Positions 44,935-55,600 are shown, counted from the stretch's first letter. The stretch: 64,000 nt of DNA from Paguma larvata (GCA_030068075.1 CM057835.1:38429715-38493714), one strand, 5' to 3'. The notes: generated from the letters alone by a model not told the origin. Numbers and translations: made by a program.

Positions 44935-45125
44935 CCCATGGGCCAACAAGGCAGCACATTAATTCTCTGCATCACCCACTCCATGTGCAGTGCCATCAGC
45001 ACAAAGATATTATTCTTTGTAATTACATAAAGAAAGGGTCTATTTAGTGTTAACTGACCTTTCTGTGACTGATCAGCCTTTTCCACCAGTGAAGTAGAAA
45101 TGTATATCATTATAATGTGAGTAAA
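44935..45125. other. candidate conserved noncoding element
   Basis: Unique mixed-composition block with 'GGGCCAACAAGGCAGCACAT', 'TCACCCACTCCATGTGCAGT', 'CTTTGTAATTACATAAAGAA' and 'GTTAACTGACCTTTCTGTGA'. The string CTTTGTAATTACATAAAG is a near-palindrome centred on a homeodomain-like TAATTA. Inferred from texture only. Confidence 0.3.
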
Positions 45126-45548
45126 TAGGAAACCTTTCTAAATCTTAAACTATTCAAATCAGTAGGTGCATATGAAGAGGAAATTGTTCAGTGTTTCACA
45201 TGATACGGTGAAAAGAGTAGCAGACTTTAAATATATATTTTTAAAATACTGACAAATTGAAATATAATTAAATTATGAGAATGCATAGAAATATTTAAAA
45301 GGAAGTTCTATGCAAATATGTTTCTGTTTAACAATCTTAAAGAATATTAGAGGACCCATTAAACTCAAGTATATATTCAATGTTAAAATTTCACGTTTAT
45401 TAAGCTTTAAATATATTTACAGGGATTATTATTACTGTGAATTATCGTTACAGAGGACGTATATATAGTGTATTGTTTAAATCATGTATTTTAACTTGGA
45501 AAAATTCATTGGGGCATATAGATTATATGACACCAATTTTCTTTTTCT

Positions 45549-45645
45549 TTTCTTAAATTTTTATTTAAATTCTGGTTAGCTAACATGGTGCAATATCATC
45601 ACTTATATATAACATCCATTGCTCGTCATAATATCACCTATCTAG
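45549..45645 (-). mobile_element. L1 3'-end fragment, reverse orientation
   Basis: 'TTAAATTTTTATTTAAATTC', 'TGGTTAGCTAACATGGTGCA' and 'CATCCATTGCTCGTCATAA' are the reverse complement of the carnivore L1 3' end. The copy is very short, with an internal deletion. Confidence 0.75.
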
Positions 45646-45649
45646 TCTT

Positions 45650-47535
45650 TTTCTTATTATATAATTTGTTTTTCTACTCAGTTATATTGGATACTTTGAG
45701 GGACATGCAATTATATTGAAGACAAGTGGTCAGATCAGAATTCAATAACAAATGTAAATGGCATTTGTATAGCATTTCTTAAAGCCATCGAGTAGTTATA
45801 GAAGAAACACTACAGTCGACGTGGAGGTAAATGTTCCTTTTTTTTAAACATACATTCACATTAATCATGAGATTTTTAATATTTAATGAGCATCTCTGTT
45901 TCTAGGACAGACTTTTCTCTGCTGAAAACACATACAGGGACCTACATATGAAATATTTTCAGAGCTTGTTAAAAAAAACGAACTTTGCTCATGACTTGGA
46001 ACTTTGACTTTCACTGGAACTGATCTCTCATAGAACTACTATCATTATTTGGATATGTCTTTTATCCTTCATCATGTAAACTGTATTCTGATGTAGTTAG
46101 CTTTGTGAATGCCTCAGTTCCCTTAAGTGATTGCAAGTTTCTTCAGGCCTGAAATCGTGTAGTTTTTTCAAACTAGTATCAATAATTCTGCGTCAAATAT
46201 GTATAATGAACAGCATCTAAAAATAATAAGGAGCAAACAGGGTTAATACGGAGTATTAACAGATACTCAGTGGATACTTCCTAATTCTAAGAGGCAATGT
46301 TACAGTATCCATTGTTAAACTTTGAGTAAATCAGCAGTAGCTACATTTGTAACCCCATCAAGGAGCTAAGATAAGGAGTACTGTATGTAGTCATATATAT
46401 GGGTGCTAAGGTGGGGTCGGTAGAAAAATATCCCCCTGGACTCTGTCAGGGACAGGTACTGTTTGACCTCTCATACCCCCCCCCCCCGCCAATAGTGCAT
46501 ATGCCAGTTGTTTGGCAAGCATTTCTGAATAAATAGCATTTTGTCAAACAGGATAATGTGTACAGTTTGAGGCATGGAACAGCCTTGATGCAGAGGACTG
46601 ATTTGTTCATTTAAAAATCAAGAATGTTCAAGACTAATTATCAGAGAACTCCTGTTGGACAAGAGACTGGTTTCCATGGCAGCACAGACAAGAAAGTGGG
46701 TCCTGGGAGAGTTAAAACAGTTATTTGCTCCTTTGAGGCTTCATGGTATCGACACATATCATTCTTACAGACTTGCTTCTTGGAAACACTGGGGAGAACT
46801 CTCATTTTCTGTAGTAATTGGTGTATAGATTTTAAGGGAACAGCAACAGCAATACGATAATGCTTCTATGCACATAGTAGGTGATGTACCTAATAAAGTA
46901 TCTGCTTTCTCCATGTCCGTTATATTGTTACAGAATTGGCATGTATTTTCAGCATTTGTGTTCACCACGTTGATTCCCATGAATCAAAGGGAATGCTTTT
47001 GAGGTGACAGTGTTCACCAGGAGACTTCAAGCCTCCAGACCTCCTTTGTTCTAAAGTCCATCCCCTGCACATTCCATGAATCACTATCAGTGGTATTGCC
47101 TACTTTAATAATATCAAAGCATCACTGGATGCAGAAGTACCGATCCAGGGCCCTAAACTGGCAGAGAGGTGCCAAAGGCCTGTGTGGGGACTTAACAGTG
47201 TGACATCAATAGTTTCATGCAGGAGCACGTGTACAAGATCATGTGGTACTGAACCATCGGTGCTTGGAACGGAGCATTGTTTGTGAGGCTCTGCATCGGT
47301 GCGATTTAAATATATGGTATATTTTGTTGTTTGCATAGTAATATTTTAAAGCCTAGAGATAACAGAACATTTAACACAATCTATGAAAGTCTCATTCCCA
47401 AGCCATAGGTAACAACAATCTAATAGACCTAGAGGGGCCATAAAAACATTCCTATGTCCATAAAAACATAAAAACACCCAACTTTGCTCGAATATACATT
47501 GACTTCGTGTAACAGGAAGAGTTTTGATCCCTGCC
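45650..47535. other. noncoding stretch
   Basis: A (C)n run sits at 46476-46487. Several frames of 60-80 codons on both strands (46624-46980, 47100-47336) overlap one another and lack splice context. I recognise no repeat family. Confidence 0.45.
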
Positions 47536-47539
47536 AAAT

Positions 47540-47850
47540 AAAAGACTATTCTAAAATTCAGATCACTGATTATTTTTCCGGTGAAGCCTTTTCTGACCTA
47601 CTCCCCCACCTAGTGGAATCGATTCCACGTGGTAGAATTCATGCCAAGTACTTCAAGAAACCCTTCCAATAGACTCGTTTACACTTCCGCCTCCTCTTAC
47701 TCTGCCCTCTAATCCCTGGTGGAAAAGGGTCACATTCTATTCTTATTATTCCTTGGAGTACCTGTGGAGCTGGATCCAGAGAATAAACTTACTAAGGGTT
47801 TGCTAAACAAACGATCGAATGAACAAATAAGTAAATGAATGAAAAGCTAG
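47540..47850. repeat. L2 LINE 3'-end fragment
   Basis: 'GTGAAGCCTTTTCTGACCTA', 'CTTCCGCCTCCTCTTACTCT' and a TGAATGAACAAATAAGTAAA type tail correspond to the L2 3' end. A perfect 16-bp palindrome lies inside it at 47613-47628. Confidence 0.55.
47613..47628. other. perfect 16-bp palindrome
   Basis: GTGGAATCGATTCCAC is identical to its own reverse complement. The base pair just outside it is mismatched. Confidence 0.95.
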
Positions 47851-48479
47851 ACGTGAGGATACTCTGGAGTAAATTAATCAATAAACACCGCAGTCCAACT
47901 TGTGTTTTCTGGTGGTTCTGGCAGGAAGTCGATCCTTTCCAGCCATGACACTACAGTGAGCGCAGTGCAATCTGTGTGTGAACAGAGATACCCCCGGCAC
48001 TAACAGCCAGCAAAGCCCCAGCAGACTGCAAAACAAGCAAGGAGTAAACTATTAACAGTCAAGACTCAGGAGCTGACAGACAGATCATCGGGAAGGTTCA
48101 CTGGAGGTAGCCACACATAATCATATCAGGATGAGACTCTTAGCACTGAGTCAAAAGATGACAACTCTCTTACCATACATAACTGAAAGAAGGACTTAGC
48201 CCCTCTGCCTGACAAACTGTATCCAAATGCCCGTATTAAGAATAACTGAGGCTATAGACTGCACATTACTATAAATTTAGATGTAGACACAAGGGCTATT
48301 TTAATAACATTAAAGTATTTGTAAATAGCTATGCAGGTCTTTTACATATCCATGTATGGTGCAAGTATGTTAATCATAAGCATCTCTCTAGAATATTTGG
48401 ATCAAGTGTCTTTCTTATGATCTCTATTGCCATTAATCTGTCTTAAATTAAAAAAAAATTCAAATGCATTTAGACTTTC

Positions 48480-48800
48480 TCTAGGATAAGTGTGTATGGC
48501 TGGACGCCATAGGACTCAATGCAGCATTACTTTGCTGCATCAGCCATAAGCCAGAATTGTGCCGGCCTCAGCTCTAAAGGTATGTGCACTTGACTTTTGG
48601 TCTTATCAGCGAATGCATCAGGCCTAATCAAATCCTGGAATATGGAACCATGTAGGTGACAACAAAAACAAATTAACAAAGGCAAGAGACTGATTATATT
48701 TAACCAACATGCCCATATTACAATAAAAAGTGACTTCCAAGGGGACCCAGTTCTAATTTCCTTTAGCAGTCCATTTTATCTATGTCAGCAAGCTATGTGT
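48480..48800. other. unique, hairpin-containing candidate conserved block
   Basis: Mixed-composition, repeat-free DNA. The left part contains nested inverted repeats at 48495-48548. 'AATGCATCAGGCCTAATCAA' (TAATC-like homeodomain site) and 'ACAAAAACAAATTAACAAAG' (forkhead- and SOX-like) follow. Function is inferred only. Confidence 0.35.
48495..48548. other. nested inverted repeats (alternative hairpins)
   Basis: ATGCAGCA (48519-48526) pairs perfectly with TGCTGCAT (48533-48540) across a TTACTT loop. TATGGCTG (48495-48502) pairs with CAGCCATA (48541-48548). The right arms are contiguous (TGCTGCATCAGCCATA), while the left arms are split by 16 bases. TATGGC can instead pair locally with GCCATA (48506-48511). 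Confidence 0.85.
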
Positions 48801-48944
48801 TAGTTAAATTATAAAAAGTTGGTGGAGGTAGGCTCAGAACAAGGTATTTCTGATACTTGATTTTATTCTTTAGTGTCATTGCCTTTTATAAAGACAGCAC
48901 CGCATAGTGTTGAGTACTGGCTCGTGTTTGCAAAGGAAACATGT

Positions 48945-49020
48945 TGGATGGTGAAGAGTATGGAATCTGGAGCCAGTCTGCCTGGATACAAAACCCAAAT
49001 CCTCCATTTAATATGTGTGA
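48945..49020 (+). repeat. MIR fragment
   Basis: 'GGTGAAGAGTATGGAATCTG', 'GAGCCAGTCTGCCTGGATAC' and 'GTGTGAAATCTTGCAGC' match the 5' half of MIR closely. Confidence 0.7.
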
Positions 49021-49039
49021 AATCTTGCAGCAGATACCT

Positions 49040-49345
49040 GATGTTTCCGTTGCCATGGTCGCATAATAGATACCCCCAAACTTTATGGCTCACAATTCTA
49101 TGTGTCAGAAATTTGGACCGTACGTAGCAGAGCTGAACTAGCAGCTGGGTGGCTTAGAAACTAGGAATTGGAATCATCTTCAAACGACTCATTTCCTCAT
49201 GGTTGATGCTGACTGTTTTATGACACCTGAGCTAGGTTTGTTTGCTGGAACACCTACACCTAATTTCTCCATGTGGCCTGAATTCCTTACAATGTGGTAT
49301 TTGGTTCCAGGGAGGAATGTCCCCTAAAAGAGGTCCAGGCAGAAG
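49040..49345 (-). repeat. LTR-like interspersed repeat, reverse orientation
   Basis: 'CCGTTGCCATGGTCGCATAA', 'ACTTTATGGCTCACAATTCT', 'GTGTCAGAAATTTGGACCG' and 'CCTCATGGTTGATGCTGACT' follow a mammalian repeat in which 'AAACTTAGTGGCTTAAAACA' and 'TCTGTGGGTCAGGAATTTGG' are typical. The family is unresolved. Confidence 0.45.
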
Positions 49346-49351
49346 GAGTGT

Positions 49352-49372
49352 GCGTGTGTGTGTGTGTGTGTG
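49352..49372. repeat. (GT)n microsatellite
   Basis: A short run of GT, about 10 units with one GC interruption. Confidence 0.85.
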
Positions 49373-49599
49373 AGTGAAATAAACTGGCCTCTTTAAAACT
49401 AGCTTTTTTAGTAAACTAGCCTAAAAAGTCACACAGCATCCTTTCCACCATACTTTATCAACTGCAAAAACACAAGTCTACCTAGGTTCAAGGGAAAGAC
49501 AAATAGACTATGCTTCTCGATAGGAAGTAACAAGGTTCTGGAACAACTTGTAAGAATGAAAATATTTCTGTGGCCTTTTTGGGGAAAATACAATTTGCT

Positions 49600-49690
49600 T
49601 TACCTGACTTTTCTTGCCTTTGTTTTCCTATATGTGAAATGAGGATAATAATAATGTAAAAACTGAGATGATTGCTGTTACCTCAGTTCT
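49600..49690 (+). repeat. MIR-like fragment
   Basis: 'TTACCTGACTTTTCTTGCCT', 'TTGTTTTCCTATATGTGAAA' and 'TGAGGATAATAATAATGTAA' match the MIR segment TTTCCTCATCTGTAAAATGG followed by GATAATAATA. Confidence 0.55.
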
Positions 49691-49975
49691 TTCCAGTGTG
49701 TGTGGAATTCATAAGTTAACATTCAAGTTCATCCCTATTTCTAAGTTATCGTCTTTGTATCACGGGGTGAAACATAAATAGATGCTCTATAGTTTTATGC
49801 AAAGAGAACCCAGTTCTCCAATTATAATTCCCTATTCCTAAATTGCCTACTGTGAGAAGGAAAGAGAAAGGGAAGAGTGAGAAAAATAAACTGAAAATGG
49901 AGAAAATCGAGGAAATGTCAAATATGAAATCCATGGATTAGTGAATGAGAAAGTTCAAGTGAAAAAGAAAATGGA

Positions 49976-50190
49976 GGAGTGCCTGGTGTCTCAGTCAGTT
50001 AAACGTCTGACTTCGGCTCCGGTCATGATCTCACAGTTTGTGAGTTTGAGCCCCGTGTCAGGCTCTGTGCTGACAGCTCAGAGCCTGGAGCCTCCTTCGT
50101 ATCCTGTGTCTCCCCCTCTTTCTGCCCCTCCCATGCTCATGCTCTGTCTCTCAATAATAAATAAAAAACGTTAAAAATTAAAAAAAAAAA
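49976..50190 (+). mobile_element. Can-SINE, full length
   Basis: GGAGTGCCTGGTGTCTCAGT head, CTCCGGTCATGATCTCACAG, GTGAGTTTGAGCCCCGTG B-box region, CT-rich middle and long A-rich tail. The flanks AAAGAAAATGGA and GAAGAAAATGGA are the duplication. Confidence 0.94.
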
Positions 50191-50559
50191 GAAGAAAATG
50201 GATAACTACTATTTTCATACCTTGGGGTCTCGATCTCCTTCAATTTTCAGCATTTTTGGTGACAGAAGCTATGGTTTCACATTACTTTGGGAATCATGTT
50301 CTAATTAGGTAGTCCCAGAAAAAAATGCCGTTTCCAGTTTCAAAGGGTTCACATACCTGCGAAGGGCAGTGATGCACCCAGAGAATAAACCCTTGCTAAG
50401 GCTGGACAATGTGGTGTATCCTCAGAATAATGTTCAGAGCAGAAAAATATTGTGCGAGTACCTTCACATACTTCTCTCAAGTCTTCACCTCTCAAGTAGT
50501 CTACCAAGTAATGTAAGTTCTATGTTCTAATTATGTATTTGTGTGATTTTTAGTATCAA

Positions 50560-50686
50560 TCCTTCACACAAGACCACAAATTCTTAAGGTTCGCCATTGT
50601 ATACCAGAGCTTAGCATATAGTAGTAATTAAATTCAAAGTTTTGAATAGGTAATTAATGAAAATGAATGAATGAATGAATGAAATA
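50560..50686 (+). repeat. L2/MIR-type 3' tail with (TGAA)n
   Basis: 'GAGCTTAGCATATAGTAGTA' and 'ATTAATGAAAATGAATGAAT' correspond to the tail of L2 LINEs (GCACATAGTAGGTGCTCAAT, TGAATGAATGAATG). Confidence 0.6.
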
Positions 50687-50699
50687 ACACTGCAAACTC

Positions 50700-52200
50700 A
50701 GAGCACAATTATTTTAACCTGCACAGATTGGAATCACATTTCCTTTAATGGTTTTAGGAACCATTTTTTTTCAAGTTCCTATTTACCCAAGACCTGAAGT
50801 AGAAAGATAAGATTCAGTTGGATTTGAATATAAAGTGTGTGAGTCATCTTACTTCTCTTATTAGTTTCTTCTTTCTTCTTACCGTTTATATTCTGACTCC
50901 CGGCTTTTGTGCCCTTACTAAATATATCTTCTACTGCTAACCTGTTAGAAGCTCTTCAGTGACTGTAGTGGTAGCATTATTTCCTTTGGACATATTTCCA
51001 CCAGTATCATTTCCTCTTTGTTTTATTCACATGTAACGATAATATTGGTTATAATTAAACAAGTCAAAGTTGTAAGGTGGAACCACAGTTGTAAGGTGGA
51101 ACATAAAATAACATTTTCAAAGAGTGTCAGTAGAATACGATTATTTAAGATTTTTAAAACCTGAAACTTCACTGCACACGTGAAGGTCACTGACTTCCAA
51201 GGCATAGGTAGTGCATTGGCAAATCCTTCTATAAATTCATTACTGGGAAATGATCATGTAAAATATCGTGACTGATGTAACAAGTTTTTGAAGATTCACT
51301 GACATAACTGTTTCTTGGTATCTACTCTAATATGGCACATAAAGCAGTGAGAATAGGTGTCTTACAGAAATTGAAGGTAAACTGCATATTATAGTACACA
51401 GTCTACTGAAGCATGAAGTACCAAATATGTTGTCAATAAAGTGCCATTTAAAGGTTTAGTGCAAATCCTGCAACTTTTGTTGTACTCCTCTCTAATGTGA
51501 GGTTTATTTATAGGAGCCATCCAGGGCTTGAAAGAAAAGTAACTGAGAAGTGGAATACCTCAGGTACCAGGGTTGTGCTTGTGCTAAATCAAACCAACAA
51601 AAACACTCGACATGATTTCTCGTCGCACTTTCAGTAGAACATTGATCAAAGATCCAACATCATCACTTGAGGCTTAGATTTTAATAAGTTGTTAAGATAT
51701 CGAAAAGAACTGTAACCATATTTTTTCCCAAAAGTATCCCCACCAAAGTAAAATATTCATGGATACTTGGTCCTCCTCCCCAAAAGATAATTCAATGTGA
51801 TTTCAGGTAAGTTTATTAGATAAAAGTATCTAAAGTTTGAAATTACTGTGCCAGAATTAGGACAAGGACATTTAAAATGGCTCAGTTCATCATTTTGGCT
51901 TCTTGAAGAACAGCTATGACATAGTATTCATCATTTGGGATCAATATGGATACCAGGCTTTCATGAGAAATATGTTTGTTGACCTTAATAAATCTTCAAC
52001 TGTGTAAATACGGAAATATTTGTACAGGCAATTTTCTGCTGAATTACATTTCTTCTATGCACATTCTCATACTGCAATATATTTTTTAACAACGTATACT
52101 AAAGGTTTGATGTGATGGCAGTTTTCCCAAAGAAACATTTTTAATTGCTTCACAATGGTTATTTTTATATCTGGTTATTTAATCATCACTATGATCATCA
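50700..52200. other. AT-rich intronic stretch
   Basis: An exact-type tandem duplication (AGTTGTAAGGTGGAAC at 51067 and 51086) is the only local structure. No exon-like frame or transposon is seen. Confidence 0.5.
51067..51101. repeat. short tandem duplication, 19-bp period
   Basis: AGTTGTAAGGTGGAAC is repeated after a CAC spacer. Confidence 0.85.
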
Positions 52201-52204
52201 TGAT

Positions 52205-52400
52205 TAATCCACATTTATGTGTTTTGAAAACTTTTTGCTACTGTAAACATTGTTGTAATGAATAAGGCTTTTTGCTTAGATAAGTTAACATAAAAAGAAT
52301 TACTAGATTAACAGGTTTGAGAATATTTACGGCTGTTGATGAATTCTGTATTTTTTGAAGCACCAGAGAAAATTGTATGTGGTAGAAATGTAAAAACAAT
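52205..52400 (-). mobile_element. L1 3'-region fragment, reverse orientation
   Basis: 'TTTTTGCTACTGTAAACATT', 'GTTGTAATGAATAAGGCTTT' and 'AAAAGAATTACTAGATTAAC' match the frequent reverse L1 segment 'GCTGCAATGAATATCCTTGT', 'TAGAAGTGGAATTGCTGGGT'. Confidence 0.6.
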
Positions 52401-53082
52401 CAGCAACTAAACTGAATTCATATATCTCATTTAAAATGGTAGGTGGCCCCTAATTTGCCAATTGGTAATATTACAAAAGGTATATTCTAATGGGTTTGTA
52501 TTAGATTTAACATATGTTTCTGTAGTCATGAGGGGATGTTAAAAAGTTCTCAACTGCTCACAGATTTAATATAGTTAAAATATATTAGGAGCAAATAATG
52601 GCTCTCTCATCGTGCTTCTAAATGTTGAGTTCCTTCTTTAATTCTCTGTTTTCAGTGAGTGCCACCACTCTGAACCTCTTGAAAATGGGATTCTAAGCTT
52701 CTAAGGGTCTTCTACCTATATGAGCACTGAGGAAAGGAAAAGGGGGTAGGAAACTAGAAAAAAAAATTCCTAGGAAACTGAGTGGAGCATCTCAGGACTG
52801 AATCCTTCCCAAGGCATTTTCCAGGGAATTGTGGGAAAGAGAGAGAACAAAAATCAGACAGACTCTGGTAAATCAGTATTCAACAGAAAGAAAGAAAAAA
52901 ACCAAGTGTATCAAGAGAGAAAATTATCAAGTCCAAGGAGGATGTTGGTATCGGAGGACGCACCTTTTTTGACTTTACTATTTTTTTTACAATATATATA
53001 ATATGATATTTGTAGATGATTCAAATGATGTTGAAAAAATTCAAGGAAATTAAAATGCCTTTCATTAAATATACATATCTAT
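52401..53082. other. intron upstream of the coiled-coil exon
   Basis: No second exon, repeat or RNA is visible in the last 680 bases before the acceptor. Confidence 0.55.
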
Positions 53083-53093
53083 TTATCTTCTAG
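53083..53093 (+). promoter_or_regulatory. splice acceptor of the coiled-coil exon
   Basis: The pyrimidine-biased stretch and terminal TAG directly precede the only open frame of the exon. An A-containing branch-point-like stretch lies about 20-35 bases upstream, but I cannot assign a single branch adenosine. Confidence 0.7.
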
Positions 53094-53243
53094 AAAATGC
53101 AAGATGACTCACTGAAAGAAAATCTACGTTTAGCTCAAGAATATCAGGAATTACAGACCACTTTCTTAACAGTAAAGGACAGTTATTTCAATCTATATGA
53201 TAGACAGCTTTCACTCGATGCTGCAATTCGAGATAAGAAACAG
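53094..53243 (+). CDS. internal coding exon (50 codons) of an unidentified coiled-coil protein
   Basis: This is the only convincing coding segment. It is preceded by a pyrimidine-biased acceptor ending TTATCTTCTAG (53083-53093) and followed by a good donor, CAG|GTAGGT, with the intron starting at 53244. The 150 bases are open in one forward frame only; the other two forward frames hit stops within about 20 bases. Both boundaries fall between codons (phase 0/0), so the exon could be skipped without a frameshift. The peptide begins KMQDDSLKENLRLAQEYQEL and ends AAIRDKKQ. It has no Pro, Gly, Cys, His or Trp and is rich in Gln, Lys, Asp, Glu and Leu. Residues L13, Y17, L20, F24, V27, Y31, L34, Q38, L41 and I45 follow a 3-4 heptad spacing, which indicates a coiled coil. 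No catalytic motif is visible. The family is not recognised; many centrosomal, ciliary and sperm coiled-coil proteins have exons like this. Neighbouring exons lie outside the window. Confidence 0.82.
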
Positions 53244-53249
53244 GTAGGT
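53241..53249 (+). promoter_or_regulatory. splice donor of the coiled-coil exon
   Basis: The CAG|GTAGGT context is one base from the mammalian consensus CAG|GTAAGT. An in-frame stop occurs shortly after the donor in the intron, so the reading frame supports splicing here. Confidence 0.72.
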
Positions 53250-54060
53250 TTTCTTATTATTTTTTAAAATAATGATTTACCTGACATCCATGCTGCAGAA
53301 AGAACAAGCGGTCGGTCATGGGCTTTTATATGACTGAAGACGGTCCTTTATTTGCCACCGTATGGCATATTTTCTTCTTGTAAAATTTTGGTGAATATTA
53401 CCTTCGAAATGAAATTTTGAATGGATATTTGAGAAATGAAAAAACTTAGTTTCTAATCCAGCACTTTATACTAATTTGCTTTATTATAACCTGGAATACC
53501 AAGTTTTTATAGTTACAGATTTGAATATTTTATCATAGATTTCAAATTTCAAATCTATCTCTAGGTAAGTTTTCACAATATGCCTCAAAATCCTCTTTGT
53601 GATGTATGGGCTCCAAATGTTGGTTTCTATTTTCTTAATAAATAAGGGTCTTAATTATAAACTGGGAGAATATATGACCCTCCGCGTTTAATGGAAATCG
53701 CTAGAAATTCTCATATAATTTGTAAAAGATTCCGTAAAAACAAAAATAGAAAAGTAAAATACATAACGCACCACGAATGGAAAAGGAAGGAGAAAGCCCC
53801 ATGACTGGTGTTAAGATCCAGCCACTTCCTCTGTATTCTTCTCCAGGTATTCACTGACAAAAACAATTATTTCCCTTTGAATTTCTGTATCTTCCCTGAA
53901 TCTAAATTTCAAAATATAGAGACCTGATTATTTTTTAACAATTTAACTAGTCGTAAACACCAGTAGACTGCTAATGAATCCTTTCTCTTATAGTCGTTCC
54001 CCATATTACTCTACTCTAAATTAGTAGTTTGAAATTCCAGTAGTATATGTATGCCTCCTT
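53250..54060. other. intron downstream of the coiled-coil exon
   Basis: Unique AT-rich DNA with no second exon or known repeat. Confidence 0.5.
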
Positions 54061-54064
54061 AAGG

Positions 54065-54235
54065 TGGAATGTTGGGAAGACAGAAGGCCAGGATTTGAGT
54101 GCATCTTTACCAGTTACTAGCTCAGTGGTCTCGGCAGGTTATTTAGCCTTTGTGGCCTCAGTTTTCTCATCTGTGAAATAAGATTTACCTCAGAGGAAAA
54201 CTAATAAGTAATAAGAAGGAGACATGCATAGTTAT
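54065..54235 (+). repeat. MIR SINE
   Basis: 'GGCCAGGATTTGAGTGCATC', 'CCAGTTACTAGCTCAGTGGT', 'GGCAGGTTATTTAGCCTTTG' and 'TCAGTTTTCTCATCTGTGAA' are MIR landmarks in order. Confidence 0.8.
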
Positions 54236-54895
54236 TTTTGAAAATAAAGTGATAACTATGCAACTGTAAGTCACTAGTACATTCGTCTGGTATGGTGCCT
54301 ATGTTTCTCATCTATCTGCACTCCTGCGAGTTAAAACTTTGAAAGATTGGGAGACAGCATGTGTGTATTTTTCTCTTAACAATTAGTAGCACATGAACGT
54401 AGATTAAGAACTAAATGTGTCTGTGAAATAATTGATAATACAACTATATGCCAAAATCTTAGTGTCCTCAAACCATGCGTAGGATTCAAAGAAAGGACAT
54501 CAATGGAATATTTGTCCAATCACTTCATGCATTTGACATTGTTATTGAGGCTAAACATGTTCTATTTGTTCCTGATAATTGAGGAGGAGAAAATAATCAA
54601 TGGATATTCTGTATTTCCTTTTCTAACCAGGGAGGAAACAAAAATAAATTTTATGTATACTTGTTATCGGTTTATTTAGAATCCTTTGGTGGCAAATGAC
54701 CAATAGATACCTGCATAAATAGTGAGGAATCCAGGCCTTTAAGAGTGTCCCAAATACAGTATTTCCATAGTAAGAATAAAACTGTCTTGATGTTGGAATT
54801 AAAGCAAATTGTGATTCAGGATCCAAGGAGCGAGACCCTGGTATGAACAGACAGTGAGGTATGCTAGCAGATTGAGTTTATATTTGTGATGATCC
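54236..54895. other. intronic stretch
   Basis: A 67-codon complementary frame (54826-54623) has no splice context. No repeat is recognised. Confidence 0.5.
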
Positions 54896-54899
54896 CTCA

Positions 54900-55165
54900 A
54901 ACGAATCACTTTTAGCACACCTGTTTCAGGGAAACTTTCAAAGATTTATTTGTACTTCCAATCATTTTTCATTTCCATCCTTCAGCGATGGAGGTCATTA
55001 AGTGCAGGCTGCCCTTGTCAGTGTCATGTAGGATCAATTTGCTGCAATGGACAGAGAGGCCTTATTGATGCTGTTAAATCTGTCAGTGAGCAATCGTATG
55101 TCATTAGCGTCTAATGCACTGCTTACAGGATGGAATTTGGCCATCAAAACTGAAAAAAACCCTTT
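54900..55165. other. candidate conserved noncoding element
   Basis: A compact, unique, balanced-composition block about 1.7 kb downstream of the exon: 'AGCGATGGAGGTCATTAAGT', 'GGCTGCCCTTGTCAGTGTCA', 'TTGCTGCAATGGACAGAGAG' (SOX-like ACAATG variant), 'CAGTGAGCAATCGTATGTCA' and 'CATTAGCGTCTAATGCACTG' (paired ATTA cores). The next 130 bases lead into a pure TA array. Function is inferred from texture. Confidence 0.42.
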
Positions 55166-55227
55166 AATATTTTAGTTCACTTCTTTGATATTGCAGTATT
55201 TCCGACATATATGTATGGGAAATGCCG

Positions 55228-55229
<2 letters not shown>

Positions 55230-55289
<60 letters not shown>
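55230..55289. repeat. pure (TA)n microsatellite, about 30 units
   Basis: An uninterrupted TA run of roughly 60 bases, followed by degenerate AT-rich sequence to 55330. Such tracts extrude cruciforms and vary in length. Confidence 0.97.
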
Positions 55290-55294
<5 letters not shown>

Positions 55295-55535
55295 GTATAT
55301 TATGTATTATATGTATATACACATATTATAGGTTTTAGTCCTTTGGCCAGTTTAGTTTGCATACACAAAAGCACCATTCAACATCTCATTCCCTTGTTGA
55401 ATTTTCTTGTCATATAAAAAGGATCTCACTTTCAGGAATTTAATGTATTATTTTCTTGTTTTTAGAACAGCTTTATTGCTTCTAGACATACATTCCTTTT
55501 GGCATGGTAAATAATTATATTTTGATGCTTGTGCT

Positions 55536-55600
55536 TCTTAAAGAGTATGCTTCTCTCTACACAAAGAGTATGATTCTTAAAGAGTATGATTCTCTCTACA
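55536..55600. repeat. local duplication, about 35-bp period
   Basis: TTCTTAAAGAGTATGCTTCT (55536) and TTCTTAAAGAGTATGATTCT (55571), each followed by CTCTACAC, with an extra partial AAAGAGTATGATTCT between them. Confidence 0.85.

Noticed and set aside
52620..52700. Possible exon after TTCTCTGTTTTCAG
   Set aside because: The acceptor-like string is good but no open frame with a matching donor follows.
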